The notes under the pieces were generated by a model. It saw only the letters and a program-made list of their open reading frames with translations. It was not told where the DNA came from and made no database searches. Below are positions 45,307 through 56,209 of a stretch of 64,000 nt of DNA, piece by piece. Source of the stretch: Bubalus kerabau (Eukaryota; Chordata; Mammalia; Artiodactyla; Bovidae); contig NC_073628.1 in assembly GCF_029407905.1 (NCBI RefSeq), forward strand, positions 63,806,501 through 63,870,500, read 5' to 3'. Positions within the stretch are counted from its first letter, which is position 1. Each line of letters begins with the position of its first letter. The position numbers and the translations under genes were made by a program.

Positions 45307-48300
45307 AATCAAAATGTAGAAGATGGCAGAGAAATAGGACGGGGAGACCACTTTCTCCCCCACAAATTCATCAAAAGAACATTTAAACGCCGAGTAAATT
45401 CCACAAAACAACTTCTGAATGCCGGCAGAGGACATCAGGCACCCAGAAAAGCAACCCATTGTCTTCGAAAGGAGGTAGGAAAAACTATAAAGGACAAAAA
45501 AAGAAACAAAAGAGGGAGGGATGGAGGTCTGTCCTGGGAAGGGAGTCTTAAAAAGAGAGAAGTTTCCAAACACCAGGAAACACTCTTATGGCTGAGTCTG
45601 TGCGAGCCTTGGAAGCACAGAGGGCAACATAACAGGGAGGAAAAATAAATAAACAATTAAAACCCACAGATTACGAGCCCAACAGTAACGCCCCCAGCAG
45701 AGAAGCAGCGCAGACGCTGGCAACCGCCACTAGCAAGTGGGGGCTGGGCAGGGAGGCACGGGATGCATCGCTTAGAGTAAGGATCTGGCCTGAATGCCCC
45801 GAGCACTACCTGAGCAAACTAATTTGGGCTACCAAACCAGACTGCGGGATAACTACCACTCGAAAAGCCAGCCCTAACCTAAGACACTGCCAGGCCTGCA
45901 CAGGGAACAAAGGACTGAACAGAGATAGCTGGCTGCAGACCATCCCCCTCAGGTGACAGGCAGCCAGAGTCGGAAGGGGGCAATCGCAGCCCCAGAGAGA
46001 CATTATCTACAAAACTGTAAGCAGGCTTCTTTGCTAACTAAGACTTCTTGGGGTTCTGGACAGTCAACATCCGCCTGAGAAGGTGCACCGGTTGTACACC
46101 TAGAAAACCGAGCGGTGCAGCAACCGCACTCACCAAACTCATCACCTGAGCTGCTCGGACCTGGGAAGGGCACAATACGCAGGCCCAAACGAGTCTGTAC
46201 CTCTGAGGACTACCCGAGTGCCTGAACCTGAGCGGCTTAGACCTGGGAGGTGCAAGCAGCCCAGGGCCGGCCTCGGATGGTTCCCGCTGGAGCAACCTAG
46301 AGCCTGAGTAGTGTGGTAAGGGAGGCTACACGCACCGTGAGTGGGGGCAGGCCCAGTGTGGCCGAGGCACTGCGAGCACATGCCAGTGTTATTTGTTTGC
46401 AGTGTCCCTCCCTCCCCACAGCGCGACTGAACAAGTGAGCCTAAAAAAAAAAAAAAAGTGTCCACACCGCCCCCTTTGTATCAGGGTGGAAGTCAGACAC
46501 TGAAGAGACCAGCAAACAGAAGAAGCTATAACAGAGAGAACCACCTTGGAAGCGACAGGCAATAGATTAAAACCCTGTCCTTAGTACCAACTACATAGGA
46601 AGGGACCTATAGATCTTGAGAAATATAAGCCCGACCAAGAAACTAGCTGAAAATGAACTGACCCCACAATACCCACAACACCAGAACAAGTCCTAGATAT
46701 ATTTTCACTATTTTTACGATCTTTTTTTTTAATTTTTTAAAATTTTTACATCCTCTATTGCTTCTTTAATTTTCACTTTTATAACCTACTATTACTTTGC
46801 AAAAAGAAAAAAAAGACCCCCTTTTTTTTTTTAAGCAAACTTCATATATATATTCTTTATAATTTTTGTAACCTTGTTTTGTTTTTGTTTTTTTTCCTCT
46901 TTTTTTTTTCTTTCTTCTTTTCTTTAACATCGTATTTTGGAAATTCCAAACTCTATTCTAGATTTTTAATTTTAGCTTTTTGGAATTTGTTATTATTTTG
47001 TACCTATATATATGTTTTTATAATTTTTGTGACTTTTTTTCTTTCTTTCTCTTCTTCTTTTCTTTAACATTGTATTTCTGAAATTCCAAACTCTACTCTA
47101 GATTTTTAATTTATGCTTTTTGTTATTTGTTATCAATTTTGTACCTATATCTTCTTTATAATTTTTGTGATGTTGTTTTTGTTTGTTTGTTTTTTCTCTT
47201 TCTTTCTCTTATTATTTTCTTTAACATTGTATTTTTGAAATTCCAAACTCTACTCTAGATTTTTAACTTTTGCTTTTTGGTATTTGTTATCAATTTGTAC
47301 TTATATTTTCTTTATAACTTTTGTCTCTTTGTTTTTTCTTTTCCTTTTCTCTCATTCTTTTCCTTCTTCCTTTCTTTAACATTGTATTTTTGAAATTCCA
47401 AACTCTACTCTAGATTTTTAATTTTTGCTTTTAGGTATCTGTTACCAATTTTGTACCTTTAAGAACCCAATCTTCAGGACCCATTTTTTACTTGGGAGCA
47501 AGATTATTGGCTTGACTGCTCTCTCCCCCTTTGGACTCTCCTTTTTCTCCACCAGGTCGCCTGTGTCTCCTCCCTAACCCCTCTCTACTCTACCCAACTC
47601 TGTGAATTTCTGTGTGTTCCAGACGGTGGAGAACACCTAGGGAACTGATTACTGGCTGGATCTGTCTCTCTCATTTTCATTCCCCTCTTTTATCCTCCTG
47701 GCCACCTCTGTCTCCTTCCTTCCTCTTCTCTTCTCTGTATAACTCTGTGAACATCTCTGAGCGGTCCAGTTGTGGAGTGAACATAAGGAAGTGATTACTG
47801 GCTAACCCACTTTCTCCTCTACTGATTCTACCTCATCTCATTTGGGTCACCTCTAACTCCCTCCTCCCTCTTCTCTTCTCTATGTAACACTGTGAACCTC
47901 TCTGGGTTACCGTCACAGTGTAGAAACTTTTCCTCTTTAACCTAGATGTTTTATTGATGGTGGTGTATAGAAGGAGAAGTTTTGAGACTACTGTAAAAAT
48001 AAGACCGATAACTGAAAGCAGGAGGCTTAAGTCCAAACCCTGACTCCAGGGAACTCCTGACTCCAGGGAACTCCTGACTCCAGGGAACATTAACTTACAG
48101 GAGCTCATCAAATGCCTCCATACCTACACTGAAACCAAGCACCACACAAGGGCCAAATAGTTCCAGGGCAAGACATACCAAGCAAATTCTCCAGCAACAC
48201 AGGAAGACAGCCCTGAGCTCCAATACACAGGCTGTCCAAAGTTACTACAAAACCATAGACATCACATAACTCATTACTGGGCACTTCACTGCACTCCAGA

Positions 48301-48473
48301 GAGAAGAAACCCATCTCCACCCACCAGAACACCGACACAAGCTTCCCTAACCAAGAAACCTTGACAAGCCATCTGTACAAACCCACACACAGTGAGGAAA
48401 CACCACAATAAAGAGAACTCCACAAACTGCCAGAATACAGAAAGGACACCCCAAACTCAGCAATATAAACAAG
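45307..48473 (+). promoter_or_regulatory. L1 5' UTR / internal promoter region
   Basis: The first 1.2 kb is GC-rich with CpGs, unlike the rest of the window, and starts with an AAGATGGC (YY1-like) motif at 45320-45327. A T-rich tandem-repeat block (46860-47470) follows, then a pyrimidine-rich stretch, then a short 17-base direct repeat (CTGACTCCAGGGAACTC, about 48040-48088). Promoter function is inferred from L1 biology, not shown. The reading frames in it are not expected to be genes. Confidence 0.75.
46862..47470 (+). repeat. Tandem array in the L1 5' UTR, about four units of 140-157 bp
   Basis: The landmark TCTTTAACAT occurs at 46921, 47061, 47218 and 47373. Each is followed by 'attccaaactct.ctctagatttttaa', a TTTTGTACCTATAT-like segment and a variable T-rich spacer. 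Units differ mainly in spacer length. Confidence 0.88.
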
Positions 48474-49429
48474 ATGAAGAGACAGAGGAATATCCAGCAG
48501 GTAAAGGAACAGGATAAATGCCCACCAAGCCAAACAAAAGAGGAAGAGATAGGGAATCTACCTGATAAAGAATTCTGAATAATGATAGTGAAATTGATCC
48601 AAAATCTTGAAATCAAAATGGAATCACAGACAAATAGCCTGGAGACAAGGATTGAGAAGATGCAAGAAAGGTTTAACAAGGAGAAGAAATAAAAGAGTCA
48701 ATATATAATGAATAATGCAATAAATGAGATCAAAAACACTCTGGAGGTAACAAATAGTAGAATAACAGAGGCAGAAGATAGGATTAGTGAATTAGAAGAC
48801 AGAGTGGTAGAAATAAATGAATCAGAGAGGAAAAAAGAAAAACTAATTAAAAGAAATGAGAACAATCTCAGAGACCTCCAGGACAATATTAAACGCTACA
48901 ACATTCGAATCATAGGAGTCCCAGAAGAAGAAGACAAAAAGAAAGACCATGAGAAAATACTTGAGGAGATAATAGTTGAAAACTTCCCTAAAATGGGGAA
49001 GGAAATAGAAACCCAGAGAGTCCCAAATAGGATAAACCCAAGGCAAAACACCCCAAGACACATATTCATCAAATTAACAAAGATCAAACACAAAGAACAA
49101 ATATTAAAAGCAGCAAGAAAAAACAACAAATAACACACAAGGGAATTCCCATCAGGATAACAGCTGACCTTTCAATAGAAACTCTTCAAGCCAGGAGGGA
49201 ATGGCAAGACATACTTAAAGTGATGAAAGAAAATAACCTACAGCCCAGATTATTGTACCCAGCAAGGAGCTCATTCAAATACGAAGGAGATATCAAAAGC
49301 TTTACAGACAAGCAAAAGCTGAAAGAATTCAGCACCACCAAACCAGCTCTCCAACAAATACTAAAAGATATTCTCTATACAGGAAACACAAAAAGGGTGT
49401 ATAAAATCGAACCCAAAACAATAGAGTAA
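48474..49429 (+). pseudogene. L1 ORF1 pseudogene (RNA-binding chaperone)
   Basis: ORF1 protein binds L1 RNA as trimers. The ATG at 48474 is in frame with the long open part at 48708-49133. That part shows a heptad-rich coiled coil ('ITEAEDRISELEDRVVEINE') and then the RNA-recognition region ('NNLRDLQDNIKRYNIRIIGVPEEE'). Stops at 48576-48578 (TGA) and 48690-48692 (TAA) and a frameshift near 49120 break it. The C-terminal end resumes in another frame at 49220-49429 ('LQPRLLYPARSSFKYEGDIKSFTDKQKLKEFSTTKPALQQIL'). Few lesions for its length. Confidence 0.93.
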
Positions 49430-52400
49430 ATGACAACGGGATCATACTTATGAATAATTACCTTAAATGTAAATGGGTTGAATGCCCCAACCAAAAGACA
49501 AAGACTGGCTGAATGGATACAAAAACAAGACCCCTACATATGTTGTCTACAAGAGACCCACCTCAAAACAGGGGACACATACAGACTGAAAGTGAAAGGC
49601 TGGAAAAAGATTTTCCGTGCAAATAGAGACCAAAAGAAAGCAGGAGTAGCAATACTCATATCAGATAAAATAGATTTTAAAACAAAGGCTGTGAAAAGAG
49701 ACAAAGTAGTTCACTACATAATGATCAAAGGATCAATCCAAGAAGAAGATATAACAATTATAAATATATATGCACCTAACATAGGAGCACCACAATATGT
49801 AAGACAAATGCTAAGAAGTATGAAAGGAGAAATTAACAATAACAAAATAATAGTGGGAGACTTTAGCACCCCACTCACACCTATGGATAGATCAACTAAA
49901 CAGAAAATTAACAAGGAAACACAAACTTTAAACGATACAATAGACCAGTTAGACCTAATTGATATCTATAGGTCATTTCATCCCAAAACAATGAATTTCA
50001 CCTTTTTCTCAAGTGCACATGGAAGCTTCTTCAGGATAGATCACATCCTGGGCCATAAGTCTAGCCTTGGTAAATTCAAAAAAATTGAAATCATTCCAAG
50101 CATCTTTTCTGACCACAATGCAGTAAGATTAGGTCTCAATTACAGAAGAAATACTATTAAAAATTCCAACATGTGGAGGCTGAATAACACACTGCTGAAT
50201 AACCAACAAATCACAGAAGAAATCAAAAAAGAAATCAAAATTTGCATAGAAACGAATGAAAATGAAAACACAACCCAAAACCTGTGGGACACTGTAAAAG
50301 CAGTCCTAAGGGGAAAGTTCATAGCAATACAGGCATACCTCAAGAAACAAGAAAAAAGTCAAATAAATAACCTAACTCTACACCTAAAGCAATTAGAAAA
50401 GGAAGAAATGAAGAATCCCAGGGTTAGTAGAAGGAAAGAAATCTTAAAAATTAGGGCAGAAATAAATGCAAAAGAAACAAAAGAGACCATAGCAAAAATC
50501 AACAAAGCCAAAAGCTGGTTCTTTGAAAGGATAAATGAAATTGACAAGCCATTAGCCAGACTCATCAAGAAACAAAGGGAGAAAAATCAAATCAATAAAA
50601 TTAGAAATGAAAATGGAGAGATCACAACAGACAACACAGAAATACAAAGGATCATAAGAGACTACTATCAGTAATTATATGCCAATAGAATGGACAACGA
50701 GGAAGAAATGAACAAATTCTTAGAAAAGTACAACTTTTCAAAACTGGACCAGGAAGAAATAGAAAATCTTAACAGACCCATCACAAGCACGGAAACTGAA
50801 ACTGTAATCAGAAATCTTCCAGCAAAGAAAAGCCCAGGTCCAGACACTTCACAGCTGAATTCTACCAAAAATTTAGAGAAGAGCTAACACCTATAGTACT
50901 CAAACTCTTCCAGAAAATTGCAGAGGAAGCTAAACTTCCAAACTCATTCTATGAGGCCACCATCACCCTAATACCAAAACCTGACAAAGATGCCACAAAA
51001 AAAGAAAACTACAGGCCAATATCATTGATGAAAATAGATGCAAAAATCCTTAACAAAATTCTAGCAATCAGAATCCAACAACACATTAAAAAGATCATAC
51101 ACCATGACCAAGTGGGCTTTATCCCAGGGATGCAAGGATTCTTCAATGTCCACAAATCAATCAATGTAATACACCACATTAACAAATTGAAAAATAAAAA
51201 CCATATGATTATCTCAATCGATGCAGAGAAAGCCTTTGACAAAATTCAACATCCATTTATGACAAAAACTCTCCAGAAAGCAGGAATAGAAGGAACATAC
51301 CTCAACATAATAAAAACTATATATGACAAACTGACATCAAACATTATCCTCAATTGTGAAAAATTGAAAGCATTTCCCCTAAAGTCAGGAACAAGACAAG
51401 TGTGCCCACTTTCACCGTTACTATTCAACATAGTTTTGGAAGTTTTGGCCACAGCAATCAGAGCAGAAAAATAAATAAAAGGAATCCAAATTGGAAAATA
51501 AGAAGCAAAACTCTCACTGTTTGCAGATGACCTGATCCTCTACCTAGAAAACCCTAAAGACTCCACCAGAAAATTACTAGAACTAATCAATGAATATAGT
51601 AAAGTTGCAGGATATAAAATCAACACCCAGAAATCCCTTGCATTCCTATACACTAATAATGAGAAAATAGAGAAATTAAGGAAACAATTCCATTCACCAT
51701 TGCAACAAAAAGAATAAAATACTTAGGAATATATCTACCTAAAGAAACTAAAGACCTGTATATAGAAAACTATAAAACACTGATGAAAGAAATCAAAGAG
51801 GACACTAATAGATGGAGAAATATACCATGTTCATGGGTTGGAAGAATCAATATAGTGAAAATGAGTATACTACCCAAAGCAATTTATAAATTCAATGCAA
51901 TCCCTATCAAGCTACCAATGGTATTCTTCACAGAGCTAGAACAAATAATTTCACAATTTGTATGGAAATACAAAAAGCCTCAAATAGCCAAAGCAATCTT
52001 GAGAAGGAAAAATGGAACTGGAGGAATCAACCTGCCTGACTTCAGGCTCTACTACAAAGCCACAGTCATCAAGACAGTATGGTACTGGCACAAAGACAGA
52101 AATATAGATCAACGGAACAAAATAGAAAGCCCAGAGATAAATCCACGCACATATGGACACCTTATCTTTGACAAAGGAGGCAAGAATATACAATGGATTA
52201 AAGACAATCTCTTTAACAAGTGGTGCTGGGAAAACTGGCCAACCACTTGTAAAAGAATGAAACTAGAACACTTTCTAACACCATAAACAAAAATAAACTC
52301 AAAATGGATTAAAGATCTAAACATAAGACCAGAAACTATAAAACTCCTAGAGGAGAACATAGGCAAAACACTGTCCGACATACACCACAGCAGGATCCTC

Positions 52401-53229
52401 TATGACCCACCTCCCAGAATATTGGAAATAAAAGCAAAAATAAACAAATGGGACCTAATAAAACTTAAAAGCTTCTGCACAACAAAGGAAATTATAAGCA
52501 AGGTGAAAAGACAGCCTTCAGAATGGGAGAAAATAATAGCAAATGAAACAACTGACAAACAACTAATCTCAAAAATATACAAGCAACTCCTACAGCTCAA
52601 TTCCAGAAAAATAAATGACCCAATCAAAAAATGGGCCAAAGAACTAAATAGACATTTCTCCAAAGAAGACATACAGATGGCTAACAAACACATGAAAAGA
52701 TGCTCAACATCACTCATTATCAGGGAAATACAAATCAAAACCACTATGAGGTACCATTTCATGCCAGTCAGAGTGGCTGCGATCCAAAAGTCTACAAGCA
52801 ATAAATGCTGGAGAGGGTGTGGAGAAAAGGGAACCCTCTTACACTTTTGGTGGAAATACAAACTAGTACAGCCACTATGGAGAACAGTGTGGAGATTGCT
52901 TAAAAACATAGAAATAGAACTGCCTTATGACCCAGCAATCCCACTGCTGGGCATACACACTGGAAACCAGAATTGAAAGAGACACATGTACCCCAATGTT
53001 CATCACAGCAGTTTATAATAGCCAGGACATGGAAGCAACCTAGATGTTCATCAGCAGATGAATGGATAAGAAAGCAGTGGTACATATACACAATGGAGTA
53101 TTACTCAGCCATTAAAAAGAATACATTTGAATCAGTTCTAATGAGGTAGATGAAACTGGAGCCTATTATACAGAATGAAGTATGCCAGAAAGAAAAACAC
53201 CAGTACTAACACATGTATATGGAATTTAG
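49430..53229 (+). pseudogene. L1 ORF2 pseudogene (endonuclease, reverse transcriptase)
   Basis: Starts at ATG 49430, directly after ORF1, with TGA at 49451-49453 in frame. The endonuclease is open at 49478-50674 (398 residues: 'LNAPTKRQRLAEWIQKQDPYI', 'IINIYAPNIGAPQY', 'SDHNAVRLGLNY'). A TAA at 50672-50674 and a 1-base deletion near 50843 follow. The reverse transcriptase is at 51025-51474, then TAA at 51472 and 51499. The catalytic FADD box is at 51520-51531. Next come a frameshift near 51670, an open part at 51783-52286, a TAA at 52284, an open part at 52422-52976 with the Cys-rich end ('CWRGCGEKGTLLHFWW'), and a final frameshift. Non-functional. Confidence 0.95.
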
Positions 53230-53575
53230 AAATATGGTAACAATAACCCTGTACACGAGACAGCAAAAGAGACACTGATGTATAGAACAGTCTTTTGGAC
53301 TCTGTGGGAGAGGGAGAGGGTGGGATGATTTGGGAGAATGGTATTGAAACATGTATAATATCATGTATGAAATGAGTCGCCAGTCCAGGTTCGATGCACG
53401 ATACTGGATGCTTGGGGCTGGTGCACTGGGACGACCCAGAGGGATGGTATGGGGAGGGAGGAGGGTTCAGGATGGGGAACACATGTATAGCTGTGGTGGA
53501 TTCATTTTGATATATCACAAAACCAATACAATATTGTAAAGTTAAAAAATAAAATTAAAAAATAAAAATAAAAAA

Positions 53576-53589
53576 AAGATAGGAATATA
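53576..53589. repeat. Target-site duplication of the long L1, right copy
   Basis: Exact repeat of 45293-45306, directly after the A-rich L1 tail. Confidence 0.93.
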
Positions 53590-53631
53590 TATTTAAGGTA
53601 GTATAGCTTTCAATATTTTATATCATATAAG

Positions 53632-53671
53632 TTATATATATATATATGTGTATATATATATATATATATAT
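53632..53671. repeat. (TA)n microsatellite
   Basis: Alternating TA with one GTG interruption, about 40 bases. Confidence 0.93.
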
Positions 53672-53721
53672 TCATTGTATGCTTTTCAAGAGCATTGCAA
53701 AAATACAGAATTCTATCTAAG

Positions 53722-53803
53722 AAGAAGCCTGGAGGGCTTCAGTCCATGGGATCATAAATAGCTGGACAAGACTTAATGACTGAGCAGGCAGGTAGGCACA
53801 CAA
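53722..53803 (+). mobile_element. Bov-A SINE fragment
   Basis: Only the 3' half is present (GAAGCCTGGAGGGCTTCAGT to TAATGACTGAGCAGGCAGGT). Confidence 0.8.
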
Positions 53804-54114
53804 GGTTTACATATGAATGAGAATAGATTAGGTGACTTGCAAAATTCTTTCTGGAAACCCTTGGGGCACTTGAAAAAAATCAGAGAAGCATCCTCTAAAC
53901 AGTTTTAATGCTCTACCCAGTAGTGCAAGGTTTGCTTGACTTCCAATGAGAAATTCATGCCATATGAACTAAGAAAGAATGGATCAAGAATAGTGATGAG
54001 TCTGAGATGGAATGTAGTTTATGCAGATTCTGGGCATGCAAGTTTTGATTTGCAGTTGAAATGCTTTTCATGTAACCAGTTTGCAAAATGTAAAATAAAA
54101 CAATAAACAGAAAT
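53804..54114. other. Unassigned sequence
   Basis: No gene or repeat family recognised. Confidence 0.45.
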
Positions 54115-54430
54115 CTCTGACAGAGTTGGGCGACCAGAAGGGGGAACTCTCACATCCTGTGAAGATAGCAGAGCCCACCAGAAAGAAGAAAGACTTCTCT
54201 TCTTCCCTGGCAAGGACTCAGCCAATGAAAAGCCATGCCTTTTTTGTTTACAAAGTCTTCCTTTTACCCCTTTGTGAAAGAATTTTCCTTCCCTTGCCAT
54301 GTGGAGACCTTCATGTAACTTGCCATAATTGCAGACCCCAAGCTGCAATTCTATGCTGATCCTGAATAAATATTTTTCTTATTTTATTCTGGAGAAATAA
54401 CTGGCTGTTGGTTTGTCTTAGGTTCAGAAT
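54115..54430 (+). mobile_element. Probable endogenous-retrovirus LTR fragment
   Basis: LTR-like order: AGCCAATGAAAAGCC (CCAAT-type box, about 54210-54224), later GCAGACCCCAAGCTGCAATT, then TGATCCTGAATAAATATTTT with AATAAA at about 54364-54369, followed by a U5-like stretch. No viral gene attached. Family not assigned; other retroelement origins are possible. Confidence 0.45.
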
Positions 54431-55575
54431 CTCTAGAATGAAGTTGTTTAACATGTCAAAATATTATTGGTCTCCATGGATATGGTTCACTTGATTATAA
54501 TATTTTTAATGGCAAGATTACCATTAGTGTGTTTTAGGACTGACTTTCATCTTGGGTTAAAAGATGAATTCAACAAGCACGAGTTACATATATATCTGAA
54601 TAACATGCTGATAATCCTCACTATTTTTTCACTGCTAAAGTTTGGTAGAAGCAGAGTAGGAACATATATATCTGACTTATAATTCACTGACATATAATTT
54701 ATAATCTACTGATACAAAATAAATAATATAGTCCATCATAAAAAAAGGATTGAAGTCAAATATGATAAGGAGAAACAAGAAAAAATACTTTAATAAAGAA
54801 AATGTACAGAATATCTGACTAAAGTATCCAAAACATCTTGTCAAGCCTTGTGGTAGTTTTCAGCCCAAGGTTCACTCAACCAAAGCATATTACTTTTTTT
54901 TTTTTTTTTTTTCACTCACAAGCTACGGGTCTGATCAACTAAATTCTTTACAAGTTTTAGATAAATAAATGCGGTCAATGATTTTATATAAAATGGGTTT
55001 ACAAAAACTATCATTTATTAAAAATGTTTGGACTCCAGCTATTTCTTAAATTGAACTGAAAATTTTCACTAGCCTTGTATTTTGACTATGAGACACTAAT
55101 AATTGTAAAAATAAAATAGCTTACTACTATATATTTATCTCTTTTTTTGGATAAAAGAAATATGTTTAGGGCTTTTAAAAGTGACTTGAGCTCCATGGAG
55201 TTGTATAAACTGGATAGAGCTAAGATCAAATATTTGTAACATTTAGAAAACAAAATTATTTTTACAGTTTTAAAGGTAAAATAAAATTGATTATTCACCA
55301 GATACAAGAATTAAAATTGAAACTTAATGTAAAGTTCTAATTTTCAAGAAGTAAAATTTTACTTTCAATTCAAAACCTGTTAGAACAATTGTCTTGTTTC
55401 CAGACTATATTGTCATACACAAAAATAAAAATGTTCATCTCCTTTTAAAAGAGTTTACACTGTTATAAGAGAAAAAAAGGTGCATAAAGAAAATGTGTAT
55501 GTGACATATATAGCTCCATTTGTTAAAAGTAAAAGTTAGCTATAATATCTTTTGTGCCTTTTCATACTTCTCATG
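54431..55575. other. Unassigned AT-rich sequence
   Basis: T-run near 54894-54912. No gene or repeat family recognised. Confidence 0.45.
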
Positions 55576-55742
55576 CATTTCACATGCCAAGAGTACTGGA
55601 GTGGTTTGCATTCCCTCTTGCAGTGGACAACACTTTGTCAGAACCCTTCCCTATGACCTGTCCATCTTTGGTGGCCCTGCATGGCATGGCTCAGATTCTT
55701 TGAGTTATGCAAATCCCTTCATCACAACAAGGCTGTAATCCA
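55576..55742 (-). mobile_element. BovB 5'-region fragment, antisense
   Basis: The complement of this stretch parallels the BovB 5' region at about 30950-31110 ('ggacaggtcat.g...tctgaca.a.tgt..tccactg.', and before it 'ccttgt.g.tg.a..'). It faces a sense BovB fragment immediately downstream. Confidence 0.7.
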
Positions 55743-56209
55743 CTAAGGGGATCCATGAAGAAGAGGGAAAAAGCCAGACACTCAACATTAAAACACTAAG
55801 ATCATGGCATCCTATCCCATCACTTCATGGCAAAGAGAAGAAATACTGGAAACAGTGAGAGTTCCCCCCACACACACCTTGGGCTCCAAAATCACTGCAT
55901 ATTTGCTGATGATGGCCATTTGGTGAAGGTGGCCATGAAATTAAAAGACACTTGTTCCTTGAAGGGAAAGCTATGACAAACCTAAACAATGTAGATGTTA
56001 CTTTACTGACAAAGTTCCATGTGTCAAAACTATTTTTTTTCCAATGGTAATGTATGAATATGAGAATTGGATCAAAAAGAAATCTGAGCACCAAAGAATT
56101 GATGCTTTTGAATTATAGTGCTGGAGAAGACTCTTGAGAGTCCCTTGGATAGCAAGGAGATCAAATGAGTAAATTCTGAAGGAAATAAACCTTGAATATT
56201 CATTGGTAG

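Larger units (their letters stand above)
45307..53575 (+). mobile_element. Near-full-length L1 (L1_BT-like), about 8.27 kb
   Basis: A complete L1 order: GC-richer 5' UTR (45307-48473), ORF1, ORF2, 3' UTR and A-rich tail, enclosed by a 14-bp duplication. The very start reads GTAGAAGATGGCAGAGAAAT and contains AAGATGGC, a YY1-type site as found at the start of other mammalian L1s. The length and the preserved start indicate an insertion without 5' truncation. Both ORFs carry stops and frameshifts, so it can no longer move by itself. Confidence 0.96.

Noticed and set aside
45274..46465. Several frames of 60-137 residues in GC-richer DNA, suggestive of an exon or CpG island gene
   Set aside because: The position and order identify this as the L1 5' UTR, starting right at the target-site duplication.
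46862..47470. Regular repeats that could suggest an array such as a CRISPR or satellite
   Set aside because: Units are T-rich, long and contiguous in a eukaryotic L1 5' UTR; no unique spacers and no associated genes.
48108..48533. 141-residue minus-strand frame antisense to L1 ORF1
   Set aside because: It is the complement of the L1 5' UTR/ORF1 start; similar shadows occur in other L1 copies.
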